Of a stretch of DNA of 64,000 nt, positions 8,307 to 15,946 are shown piece after piece. Both the position numbers and the translations under genes were made by a program. The number at the start of each line of letters is the position of its first letter. Position 1 is the stretch's first letter. The stretch comes from Gemmatimonadota bacterium (lineage in GTDB: Bacteria > Gemmatimonadota > Gemmatimonadetes > Longimicrobiales > Gaopeijiaceae): positions 20,330 to 84,329 of the forward strand of contig JBBEBG010000031.1 of assembly GCA_040882465.1 (NCBI GenBank). The letters run 5' to 3'. The notes under the pieces were generated by a model, which saw only the letters and a list, made by a program, of their open reading frames with translations, was not told the origin of the DNA and did not search any database.

Positions 8307-9140
8307 TCATGCATGCGTACGAAGCGCCCCATTTTCTTCGGCGCCGCCGCGCTCGTCCTGTCGCTCGTTCCCCTTCATGAGACGAGCGCCCAGACGCTCA
8401 TCAACGGCACCCTCCTCGACGAGCGCACGGACGAGCCAATATCGGCCGGCGTCATCTTTCTTCTGAATGACCAGCGTCGAATCGTCATGTCCTCGGAGAC
8501 GGACGTGTCTGGATCCTTCGAGCTTTGGGCGGGAACTTCGGGCCGTTACATCATGCGCTCCCAGCGACTGGGGTACCTCAACACTTCGACCCCGGAGTTG
8601 GAGCTCGTCCCAGGCGACACCCTGCACTTAGAATTCAGGATCTCCCCCAACGCGGTTTACCTGGCCCCGATCACGATTCGTGCGAAGGCGCGCCCCTGGT
8701 GGGAGACGAGTGAACCAGCGGTTCTTTGGTCCTACTACGAGAGACGGGACCTTTACGAACGCATGGGGATGGGACGCTTCCTCGACCGCCAGGACCTCCA
8801 AAGGTACGACGGGATGCCCCTCTGGCAGATGCTCGGGACGCTGCCCGGTGTCCAGCTCCACCAAAGCGAGGACGGACTCGTCAACTACCCCTCGCTGCGC
8901 GCCCAGCGCGGCCTCCTTCGCCCCTGCCAGCCCGACTACTACTTGGATGGGATGCACATCTCGCTGCGGTCTCCGGACGATCCGGACTTCGGACCGCCGG
9001 ACACGATCGATGCGTTTCTGACCGTGTCCCAGATCGTCGGAATGGAGGTCTACGCGGGCGCGGCCCAGGTCCCCGGAGTCTTCGGCGGAACGAGGGCGAA
9101 CTGCGGCGTCGTCGCCTTCTGGACGAGCCGTCAGGGCTGA
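8298..9140 (+). CDS. Secreted carboxypeptidase-regulatory/TonB-plug-only protein
   Basis: A 280-residue protein with a signal peptide (basic start, then FFGAAALVLSLVPL and a cut near TSAQ), a CarboxypepD-regulatory-like beta domain (about 32-110: NGTLLDERTDEPISAGVIFLL), and a domain like a TonB-receptor plug (about 130-275: LWQMLGTLPGVQ, YYLDGMHISL, IVGMEVYAGAAQVPGVFGG). No 22-strand barrel follows; the gene ends after the plug. The paralogue at 9968-10753 has the same plan. Two cysteines (in LRPCQPDYY and ANCGVV) match the paralogue and may form a disulfide. The in-frame ATG at 8313 is an alternative start that fits the promoter better. Role unknown: perhaps a periplasmic adaptor or ligand-binding protein. 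Confidence 0.75.
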   Translation: MNYSCMRTKRPIFFGAAALVLSLVPLHETSAQTLINGTLLDERTDEPISAGVIFLLNDQRRIVMSSETDVSGSFELWAGTSGRYIMRSQRLGYLNTSTPELELVPGDTLHLEFRISPNAVYLAPITIRAKARPWWETSEPAVLWSYYERRDLYERMGMGRFLDRQDLQRYDGMPLWQMLGTLPGVQLHQSEDGLVNYPSLRAQRGLLRPCQPDYYLDGMHISLRSPDDPDFGPPDTIDAFLTVSQIVGMEVYAGAAQVPGVFGGTRANCGVVAFWTSRQG

Positions 9141-9193
9141 GCCTCGGCCTCCGCCCCCTCCCGCGGGCGACCTCCTCGGTCGGCCACGGCGGA

Positions 9194-9916
9194 TCAGAAG
9201 TTCCCTTGAGCTCGCGGGCCAATCTCCACCGAGACGCCGAGTAGGAAGGTCCACAGGTTGGTTTCGCTCTGCTGGGGGTCGAGCTCGACCGATCCGTCCG
9301 GCAGGTCGTGGATGTCTCCCTTCCTCAGGTACCGAGCTTCGCCATTTCCGTGGTACCGCGCGCCCGCGTCGATCAGGACCGAAGCGGATTCCCCCGTCCA
9401 GACACGGAGCTGAGCCCCGGGTCCGGCCGTCCAGGCGAACGTCAGGTCGTCGAAATTGGTGGACGACGCAAAGGGGTCGTTGTTGTTGTCCGATCCTTCG
9501 ACCGAGGAGGTCGTGTTGAAATAGGCGAGCCCGATCGAGGCGTTCGCATAGAGCCTCACCTCTCCGGAACCGACGCCGATCTCGGGTCCCACGCCGAAGA
9601 GGAAAATGTTGTTCGACGTCGTAAGATCGCCGGTGATGCGGCAGGGCTGTGTGACACAGATCCGGATCGTCTCGCTCCCATAGTTCAGGAAACCGAGGTC
9701 GGCCCGAAGGCTCAAGATTCCCCCTTCATCCAGCGCGAGCCTGCCGTGCATCCCGATTCCAAAGCCGAAATCCACATTTTCTTCGAATTCGCCGACGGGA
9801 AAGGCGAAGAGGAGATTGGCGCCGGCATATCCACGCGGGGTGTCAGGCTGCTGGCCCACGACCGGAAGCGGAGCCGTCAATGAGAAAAGAAGGAAAAAGA
9901 AGGCGCTTCGGCGCAT
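9194..9916 (-). CDS. Outer-membrane beta-barrel protein (OmpA-like/porin fold)
   Basis: A 240-residue protein: signal peptide (MRRSAFFFLLFSLTAPLPVVGQQ), then alternating hydrophobic and polar strands typical of an 8-strand barrel (YAGANLLFAFPVGEF, GFGIGMHGRLAL, FLFGVGPEIGVGSGEVRLY, and the last strand TFLLGVSVEIG). It ends with RAQGNF, the terminal Phe expected for BAM-dependent assembly. ATG at 9916 starts the signal peptide exactly. It lies between, and points opposite to, the two plug-only genes, sharing a 51-bp divergent spacer with the second. No ligand can be deduced. Confidence 0.75.
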   Translation of the reverse strand: MRRSAFFFLLFSLTAPLPVVGQQPDTPRGYAGANLLFAFPVGEFEENVDFGFGIGMHGRLALDEGGILSLRADLGFLNYGSETIRICVTQPCRITGDLTTSNNIFLFGVGPEIGVGSGEVRLYANASIGLAYFNTTSSVEGSDNNNDPFASSTNFDDLTFAWTAGPGAQLRVWTGESASVLIDAGARYHGNGEARYLRKGDIHDLPDGSVELDPQQSETNLWTFLLGVSVEIGPRAQGNF

Positions 9917-9967
9917 CTGAGCGGCGGATCCCGAGTTGAATGGATGTGCGGAGGGGAACATCCGAGC

Positions 9968-10753
9968 ATGCTAAGATACATGTGCAGAACTCCCCCAGAA
10001 GCCCGGCAACGGCGCAACCCATCCCTGCTTCTCGCGACGGGCATCGCCCTTCTGGCCTGTGGCTTGCCGATCACGGCGCACGCCCAGTCGCGCGTCACCG
10101 GAGACGTCGTGGACGGGGAGACCGGTCTGCCGATCGGGGAGGCGTACGTCGTCCTCCAGGGCGCCCGTATGACTTCCGCGGCATCCAGTTCCGACGGCGG
10201 CTTCACGCTGACGGGAATGGGACCCGGCATCCACACTCTGCGAGTGCGCCACCTCGCCTACCGCGAGGTGCAGCAGGACATCGAGGTCGCCGGGGCCGGA
10301 AGGGTAACACGTGTCCGGGTCGAACTCCTCCCTCGGGCCCTGGCCCTCGAGCCCATCGTGGTCGAGGTGGACGCACGCCCCACGATGGGTCCCCTGGCGA
10401 GCGTGTACGACCGCGTGGACCACATGCGCTTGCTCGGCCAAGGAAGGTTCTTCGAGCGCGATCGACTCGAGGAGTGGAACATCAGCCGGCTCTCGGAGGT
10501 CATTCGGACGCTCCCCGGGGTCCGCGTCAATCGCGGTCAAATCTCTCTCGACCCGACCTGCCGCGGGGCTCCACGATATTTTCTCGATGGAGCGCCTCTC
10601 CGGCTCGGAAACGAGACGATCGATGATTGGGTCCAGGCCTACAACGTGGAGATCGTCGAAGTTTACCGGCGGGTCTCGGAGATCCCTGGAGAGTTCGGGG
10701 GGCCCGAAGCGCAGTGCGGCGTGATCGCCATCTGGACGCGCCGAGGTCCCTGA
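9968..10753 (+). CDS. Secreted carboxypeptidase-regulatory/TonB-plug-only protein (paralogue)
   Basis: Paralogue of the protein at 8298-9140. About 261 residues: signal peptide (LLLATGIALLACGLPITAHAQ), CarboxypepD-regulatory-like domain (SRVTGDVVDGETGLPIGEAYVVLQG), a middle strand region, and a plug-like domain (LSEVIRTLPGVRV, RYFLDGAPL, VEIVEVYRRVSEIPGEFGG). It ends at CGVIAIWTRRG, the same place as its paralogue, so no barrel is present and it is not simply truncated. A cysteine pair (DPTCRGAP and QCGVI) is shared. ATG 9968 has GGAGG about 13 nt upstream; ATG 9980 is possible. Function unknown. Confidence 0.73.
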   Translation: MLRYMCRTPPEARQRRNPSLLLATGIALLACGLPITAHAQSRVTGDVVDGETGLPIGEAYVVLQGARMTSAASSSDGGFTLTGMGPGIHTLRVRHLAYREVQQDIEVAGAGRVTRVRVELLPRALALEPIVVEVDARPTMGPLASVYDRVDHMRLLGQGRFFERDRLEEWNISRLSEVIRTLPGVRVNRGQISLDPTCRGAPRYFLDGAPLRLGNETIDDWVQAYNVEIVEVYRRVSEIPGEFGGPEAQCGVIAIWTRRGP

Positions 10754-10754
10754 C

Positions 10755-10779
10755 CGCTCCACGCGGAACGGTGGAAGCG
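10755..10779. terminator. Hairpin between convergent genes
   Basis: CGCTCCAC (10755-10762) pairs with GTGGAAGCG (10771-10779) with one bulged base. It starts one base after the plug-only gene's stop codon and precedes the end of the convergent alcohol dehydrogenase gene. No T-run follows. Confidence 0.4.
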
Positions 10780-10816
10780 TCACCTCCGGGCCGGACGCCC
10801 CTCCCCGGATCCCACG

Positions 10817-11899
10817 TCAGTCGAAGACGATCACCCCCCGCGCGTTCACGCCCTTTTCCAGATCCGCGAACGCCTCCGGCCCCTCGTCGATCGTGTATGT
10901 CCGGGTGACCATTCCCTCCAGGTCGAGTCTCCCGGCACGATAGAGGTCGAGAAGGCGCGGAAAATCTTCCCGGGGATTTGCGCTTCCGAAGATGCAGCCG
11001 CGGAGAGTCTTCCCGGAGAGGGGAAAGGTGAAGGCATCCACGCGGATCTGGTCGCCGAGTTTCCCCACCCCGACGACGACGGTCGTCCCTCCTCGCCGGG
11101 TCACCTTAATCGCGGCCTCGACGACCTCGGGTTTTCCGATCGCCTCAAACGCGAAGTCCACGCCGATTTTTCCGGTGGCCTTGAGGATCTGCTCCTGAGC
11201 GCCTTCGGCGGAAAACGCTTCCGTGGCCCCAAAGCGCATCGCCATCTCGAGCTTTGGCTCGGAGACGTCCACCGCGATGATGCGCGCGGCGCCGGCGATC
11301 CGTGCCCCCTGGATCACCGCGATCCCGACTCCCCCACATCCGAAGACCGCTACCGTCGAGCCGGGCGTCACCCGGGCGGTGTGGATCGCGGCGCCGACCC
11401 CCGTCGTAACGCCGCATCCGATGAGGGCCGCGACGCGGAGGGGGATCTCCTTCGGAACCGAAACGACGTTCATCGCCGGGCAGACCACCCGTTCGGCCAT
11501 GTTTCCGAGCGAGATGAACGCGCCGAGGGGCTCTCCCTTCCAATGGAGTCTCCTGGTGCCGTCCACCATCGTCCCCCCCCGGGGGGTGCTCCGGCAAAGG
11601 TAGGCTTCGTTCCGCAGGCAGTGGAAGCAGGTGCCACAGTTCGGAACGAAGGACATCACCACGTGATCGCCGGGCTTCACATGGGTCACCCCTTCGCCCA
11701 CGGCCTCGACGACTCCAGCCCCTTCGTGGCCGAGAACGAGCGGGAACTCGACCGGAATCGTCCCGTTCAGGGCCGAGAGGTCCGAGTGGCAGACCCCGGC
11801 CGCGGCCATGCGGATCTGGATTTCGGAAGCCTTGGGCGGATCGAGCTCGACTTCCTCGACTCCCATCTGATTCAAGGCATAAGCGACGAGCGCTTTCAT
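10817..11899 (-). CDS. Zinc-dependent alcohol dehydrogenase (MDR family)
   Basis: A 360-residue medium-chain dehydrogenase close in style to class III ADH and Mycobacterium-type NDMA/mycothiol enzymes. Catalytic zinc ligands are visible in GVCHSD and GHEGAG. The structural zinc lobe is C-G-T-C-F-H-C followed by YLC, four cysteines in all. The cofactor domain has FGCGGVGIAVIQGAR and an acidic VDVSEPK, which favours NAD. It oxidises or reduces an alcohol/aldehyde pair; the substrate is not readable. The start ATG at 11899 is standard. Divergent from the DHFR-fold gene with a 198-bp spacer, in which I saw no clear promoter. Confidence 0.9.
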   Translation of the reverse strand: MKALVAYALNQMGVEEVELDPPKASEIQIRMAAAGVCHSDLSALNGTIPVEFPLVLGHEGAGVVEAVGEGVTHVKPGDHVVMSFVPNCGTCFHCLRNEAYLCRSTPRGGTMVDGTRRLHWKGEPLGAFISLGNMAERVVCPAMNVVSVPKEIPLRVAALIGCGVTTGVGAAIHTARVTPGSTVAVFGCGGVGIAVIQGARIAGAARIIAVDVSEPKLEMAMRFGATEAFSAEGAQEQILKATGKIGVDFAFEAIGKPEVVEAAIKVTRRGGTTVVVGVGKLGDQIRVDAFTFPLSGKTLRGCIFGSANPREDFPRLLDLYRAGRLDLEGMVTRTYTIDEGPEAFADLEKGVNARGVIVFD

Positions 11900-12097
11900 G
11901 CGGCTCCGCTGTTCGAATTTCAGGGCCCGGCTCGGTTGGCGAGGGGGACGGGAGTCTCACCCTCGGACGGCCGACCGGATGCGGAGGGTAGGAGCCCCGA
12001 GGGGCCACCGTCAACGAGGGGGGGGACGCGCACTGGCTTCCGCGCTCCCGCTCCTCGAAGTTGGTCGCGCCGGTTACATCCCTTTCACGGACGTCGG

Positions 12098-12613
12098 ATG
12101 CGCAAGATTCGATATCAGGTAGCGTGTAGCCTCGACGGGTACATCGCAGGGCCGAAGGGTGAATGCGATTGGATCGTGATGGACCCCGACATTGACTTCA
12201 GCACCCTCTTCGCGGAGTTCGATACTCTCTTCATGGGACGCCTGACCTTCGAGGGACTCGAGGGGGGATTTCCCGGAATGAAGACGGTCGTTTTTTCCCG
12301 GACGCTTCGCCAGAAGGACCATCCGGAGGTCACGATCGTCTCGGATCGCGTCGCGGAAAGGATCGCGGAAATCCGCGCAGAGTCGGGAAAGGACATCTGG
12401 CTCTTCGGAGGGGGGGAACTCTTTCGGAGCCTCCTCGAACTCGGTTGCGTAGATACAGTCGAACTTGCGGTGGTGCCCATTCTTCTCGGGGGTGGACGCC
12501 CACTCCTCCCCTCCCCCGCCGTTCGCCGGAACCTGACCTTCACCGGATCCCGCCTCTACGAAAAGTCGGGGATCATGCTCCTCCGCTACACGATCGCGAC
12601 TCCTGGAAAATGA
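12098..12613 (+). CDS. Dihydrofolate reductase-fold protein (RibD C-terminal family)
   Basis: A 171-residue protein with the DHFR/RibD_C fold: RYQVACSLDGYIAG at the N-terminus, DTLFMGRLTFEGL in the middle, WLFGGGELFRSLLE, and VVPILLGGGRPLL near the end. These single-domain relatives are common, bind NADPH-like cofactors, and are usually not the folate enzyme. The ATG at 12098 begins the first strand. The dsbB-like gene follows after 13 nt, so the two are probably one transcript. No partner suggests a specific substrate. Confidence 0.85.
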   Translation: MRKIRYQVACSLDGYIAGPKGECDWIVMDPDIDFSTLFAEFDTLFMGRLTFEGLEGGFPGMKTVVFSRTLRQKDHPEVTIVSDRVAERIAEIRAESGKDIWLFGGGELFRSLLELGCVDTVELAVVPILLGGGRPLLPSPAVRRNLTFTGSRLYEKSGIMLLRYTIATPGK

Positions 12614-12626
12614 TGGAGCGGACGCT

Positions 12627-13187
12627 TTGAGCCTCTACCCTGGCATCGTGTCGGCGCTGGGCGGGCTCGCGGTCGTTGCCTTTCTCCTCGCCCTCGGGCT
12701 CGCCTTCGCTTTGTCGGCCTCCGACGGCCGCGGGTGGCTTCGGCACGCGTTGGCCGGCCGCGAAGGGACACCGCTCGCTCTCGGGCTCTTCGTTGCGCTC
12801 GTCGCCACGGGGGGAAGCCTCTATCTCTCCGAGATCGCCAATCTTACGCCGTGCGAGCTCTGCTGGTACCAGAGGATAGCCATGTACCCGCTCGTTCCTC
12901 TCTGGGGAATCGCGCTCGCGCGGCGCGACTTCGGCGCGTGGCGGTACGGCCTCCCGCTCTCGCTCGCCGGACTGGCCATTTCCGCCTATCACGTGACCAT
13001 CCAGTGGATGCCCGCCCTCGACGTGGTGCGGTGCGGGGTGGGCGCCCCTTGTACCGCACGTTACGTCGCGGTCTTCGGATTCGTCTCGATTCCCACGATG
13101 GCCGGGGCCGCCTTCGTTTTTATCTCGATGCTCTTTTCCCTCGCACGCTTGATCGAAAAAGAGGCGCGGATGGGAGGCGTGACCTGA
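12627..13187 (+). CDS. dsbB: Disulfide bond formation protein DsbB/BdbC
   Basis: A 186-residue inner-membrane protein with four to five hydrophobic segments that reoxidises a DsbA-type thiol oxidase and passes electrons to quinone. Both redox pairs are present: C76-E-L-C79 in the first periplasmic loop (TPCELCWYQR) and C136/C142 in the second (VVRCGVGAPCTA). The short second loop is like BdbC. The start is TTG 12627 with GGAG upstream; GTG 12648 is an in-frame alternative that would trim the first helix. No dsbA partner lies adjacent; a DHFR-fold gene precedes it. Confidence 0.88.
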   Translation: MSLYPGIVSALGGLAVVAFLLALGLAFALSASDGRGWLRHALAGREGTPLALGLFVALVATGGSLYLSEIANLTPCELCWYQRIAMYPLVPLWGIALARRDFGAWRYGLPLSLAGLAISAYHVTIQWMPALDVVRCGVGAPCTARYVAVFGFVSIPTMAGAAFVFISMLFSLARLIEKEARMGGVT

Positions 13188-13226
13188 CCGTGGAAGGGAG
13201 ACGGCGGGACGCCACGCCGCGCGCGG

Positions 13227-15143
13227 TCACTCGTACCGGCGCAGAAACTCGATGACGGCCTCGCGGTCGCTCGGCGGAAGGCCCGGTACCTGCATACGCG
13301 TCCCGGGAACCATCGCCGACGGGTTTTCCAGGAAACGATCGAGCGTCTCGGGAGACCAACGCAGCTCGATCCCCTCGAAGGCGCGCGAGTAGTCGTATCC
13401 CGGGACCGTGCCGGCCCATCTTCCAAAGACCCCTCGAAGCTCGGGACCGATCGCCTCGGCGCGCCATGCCGATGCGTGGCATGAGGCGCACTGCGCAAAA
13501 AGGATCTCTCCGGTGCGATCGTTTCCGCCGTTCGCGATCGTGACGAGGACGGACTCGTCGGTCCATACGAGGATGCGCCCTTCAGGGTCCTCCAGGAGGT
13601 CCCGCAGCCGGCCCCCGATCACAATTCGTTCCATGTAGATCACCCGCCCTTCGCGGATGCGAATCCGAAATAGCGACTGGCCATTCAGGGAAGCCGCGAG
13701 GAGGTCCCCTTCCCAGCCCGGGAACTGCTCACCTCCCAGCTCGATGAGGTTCGAGATTCCGACGGCCGGTACCCAGCTGTACCGGGGCTCCTCGTACGGC
13801 CCGTGATTCCGGCTCAGGTCGGAGAGGCCCCAGCTCAGGACCCCGGGCTCCGTTCCGTACGTGACGAGGGGCCATCCGTAGTTCGCACCCGGAAGCACGA
13901 GGTTCAGCTCGTCCCCTCCGGCCGGCCCGTGCTCGGTCTCCCAGATCGTGCCGTCCCGGGTGACGAGAAGCCCCTCGGGATTCCGGTGCCCCACGCTCAC
14001 CGTTTCGACGTCCCCCAGCGGATGGATCCGCAGGACCTTTCCGTAGTCGTTGTCCAACTTCTGCGCGAAGGAGGGGAGCCCGTTTAATCCATCGTGGAAA
14101 AAGTCCCCAACAGAGTAGAGGAGCGAGCCGTCGGAAGCCCACGCCATCCGGCCTCCCGACCGGTTCGTCAGCCCCTCCGTCGTCGTCGCCTGGGCGACGG
14201 GGACGCAGGGCCGCGTGGTGAAGACAGGCTCCCACTCGTTCGTCGGCGCCCCCTCCCCGGTCGCTTTTTCCGGAATCGGAATCGTGGAAATCCGCATCGC
14301 GACGCAGCGGGCATCTCGGTCCCAGAAGTAGTGGGAGGCGAGAAGTCGGTGCGGGGCCGAAGTGGAGTCCACGAGGAGATCCATGACCCGGAAGTGCCCT
14401 CCCTCTATGGCCGCGGCGTTGTCGGCGACGAAGGCGTCCCAGTCGAGGGGCCGCGGGACTCCGAGCGGCTCCGACTCGAAGCCGTTCCCCTGGGCCCTCA
14501 AGCGGTGGATCTGACCCACCCCGTTCGCGGCGATGAAATCGCCGCGGTAGGCGACAATCCCCCCTCCCGAAGGAAGAGAATAGTCGAGGAGTCCGGTGTG
14601 ACGGTCGATTTTCAGATTGTGGAGGGCGGTCCCCGTGAGCTCCGACGTCCGGTGGCGCGACTCGACGATTGCGAGGTGAGGGAGGCGGCTCGTGGTCCAG
14701 GCCGACCAGCCGGCCACCACGGCGGTCACGGGAACCAGGAAGACCAGCGCTGTCCTTCGGAGCGCTGCCGGAATGAAGTAGGGAAGGATCGCAACCGGGA
14801 GGCCCAGGACGATCCCAGTCAGAATGATCAGGCGCGAGTAGTCGAAGCCTGGAAGATAGACGAGCAGAAAAAGGGCCAGCCCGAAGGCCAGTCCTCCGTA
14901 AAGGAGCGCCCGGAAGCCCCGTGCCCACGCGCCCGTCCCGGGGAGGACCGCGAGCGCAAGCGCGGTCGCGAGATACCCGACGGCGAGCGCCGGAACCTGT
15001 GGAAGGAGCCTCTGGGGAATCTCCCAAAAAGGGAGCCCCAATCGAGCCAACGTGGGGACGAGAACCACGAGCACCACGCCGCAGGCGTGCCACAACAGGT
15101 GCGCGCGTCCCCCACCCGCCTCCAGGCTGGAAGTTTCGGTCAT
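13227..15143 (-). CDS. Membrane PQQ-type sugar dehydrogenase with C-terminal cytochrome c
   Basis: A 638-residue three-part protein. About five membrane helices fill residues 20-150. A six-bladed glucose/sorbosone dehydrogenase-like propeller follows (VGHRNPEGLLVTRDGTIWETEHGPAGGDELN is the signature region, near residue 400). A short cytochrome c domain ends it, with haem motif CASCH at 552-556 and a likely distal Met at 617 (PGTRMQV). The expected reaction is quinoprotein oxidation of a sugar at the periplasmic face with electrons passed to the built-in haem. ATG 15143 is chosen as the first before the helices. It converges with dsbB and is divergent from osmC. No PQQ synthesis genes are here. 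Confidence 0.82.
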   Translation of the reverse strand: MTETSSLEAGGGRAHLLWHACGVVLVVLVPTLARLGLPFWEIPQRLLPQVPALAVGYLATALALAVLPGTGAWARGFRALLYGGLAFGLALFLLVYLPGFDYSRLIILTGIVLGLPVAILPYFIPAALRRTALVFLVPVTAVVAGWSAWTTSRLPHLAIVESRHRTSELTGTALHNLKIDRHTGLLDYSLPSGGGIVAYRGDFIAANGVGQIHRLRAQGNGFESEPLGVPRPLDWDAFVADNAAAIEGGHFRVMDLLVDSTSAPHRLLASHYFWDRDARCVAMRISTIPIPEKATGEGAPTNEWEPVFTTRPCVPVAQATTTEGLTNRSGGRMAWASDGSLLYSVGDFFHDGLNGLPSFAQKLDNDYGKVLRIHPLGDVETVSVGHRNPEGLLVTRDGTIWETEHGPAGGDELNLVLPGANYGWPLVTYGTEPGVLSWGLSDLSRNHGPYEEPRYSWVPAVGISNLIELGGEQFPGWEGDLLAASLNGQSLFRIRIREGRVIYMERIVIGGRLRDLLEDPEGRILVWTDESVLVTIANGGNDRTGEILFAQCASCHASAWRAEAIGPELRGVFGRWAGTVPGYDYSRAFEGIELRWSPETLDRFLENPSAMVPGTRMQVPGLPPSDREAVIEFLRRYE

Positions 15144-15310
15144 GTCACCCCGGTTCGGGTATGGGACCCTCGCCCCCTGCGGAATCGTGCTCCGCATCAG
15201 ACCCCTCGAAGGACACAGAAGCAACTCCCGTGCCGAGAATCAGGCGCAGAATTATCTTTCGGGACCCCGCACGATCCGGCCGGCGCGAGATCAGGAGGAA
15301 GCTTAGAGCC

Positions 15311-15844
15311 ATGGATGCAGCGACCTTGAAGGCCAGGCAGACTCCGCTCAAGGAGAAGTACCGGACGGATCCGTCTTCCGCCCTCGTGGTTTCGAGAGCA
15401 GAGGGACGGCTAACCGAGGGAATCACCTGCACCGTCACCAGCTGGAACGGGGAGACGGTCGCGGGTCTTCATTCCGCGGCTGGGGGCGACGGCTCGCGGG
15501 CATGTTCGGCCGACATGCTCCTCCAGGCGCTCGTGGCCTGCGCGGGGGTGACGCTGAACAGTGTGGCGACCCACATGGGGGTGCGGCTCGACGATGCCGT
15601 GATCGAGGCCGAGGGAAAGTGGGACGCCCGCGGCACACTCGGCGTGTCGCGCGACGTCCCCGTCGGGCTCACGGAGATCTCCCTCTCCTTCCGCCTGGAG
15701 CCCGAGCCCGAGCCGAAGACCCGGGACAAGCTGATCGAGCTGGCCGAGCGTTATTGCGTGATCTTCCACACGCTAAAGAACGGCACCGAAATCGAGGTGC
15801 GCCCGCCGGCGCCCGACGTCCAACCCTCGGCGACCACCGCCTGA
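15311..15844 (+). CDS. OsmC/Ohr family protein
   Basis: A 177-residue OsmC-fold protein. The central helix carries the two conserved cysteines (RACSADMLLQALVACAGVTLN), which in this family reduce organic hydroperoxides. The N-terminal strand region has SWNGETVAGLHSAAGG, and the C-terminus has LIELAERYCVIFHTLKNG, the typical last helix. Slightly longer than minimal OsmC because of a 25-residue N-terminal arm. ATG 15311 is preceded by a weak purine-rich site. It stands alone between a divergent dehydrogenase and a convergent antiporter. Peroxidase specificity is inferred from the family. Confidence 0.85.
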   Translation: MDAATLKARQTPLKEKYRTDPSSALVVSRAEGRLTEGITCTVTSWNGETVAGLHSAAGGDGSRACSADMLLQALVACAGVTLNSVATHMGVRLDDAVIEAEGKWDARGTLGVSRDVPVGLTEISLSFRLEPEPEPKTRDKLIELAERYCVIFHTLKNGTEIEVRPPAPDVQPSATTA

Positions 15845-15872
15845 CACGATCATACCGGCGGGCCGCTCGCCC

Positions 15873-15940
15873 TCGTTTAACAAATTAAGTGATGCGATGC
15901 AACTTTATTTGTCATAGGTACTTACATACTGGCAAACACG
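15873..15940. other. AT-rich spacer between convergent genes
   Basis: This stretch between the osmC stop and the antiporter stop is well over half A+T, while the surroundings are strongly GC. It holds several promoter-like hexamers; on the minus strand, TTGCAT then TAAACG at 17-bp spacing. There is no ORF and no strong hairpin. It might hold a small RNA promoter or a terminator region. Confidence 0.4.
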
Positions 15941-15946
15941 AGGACT

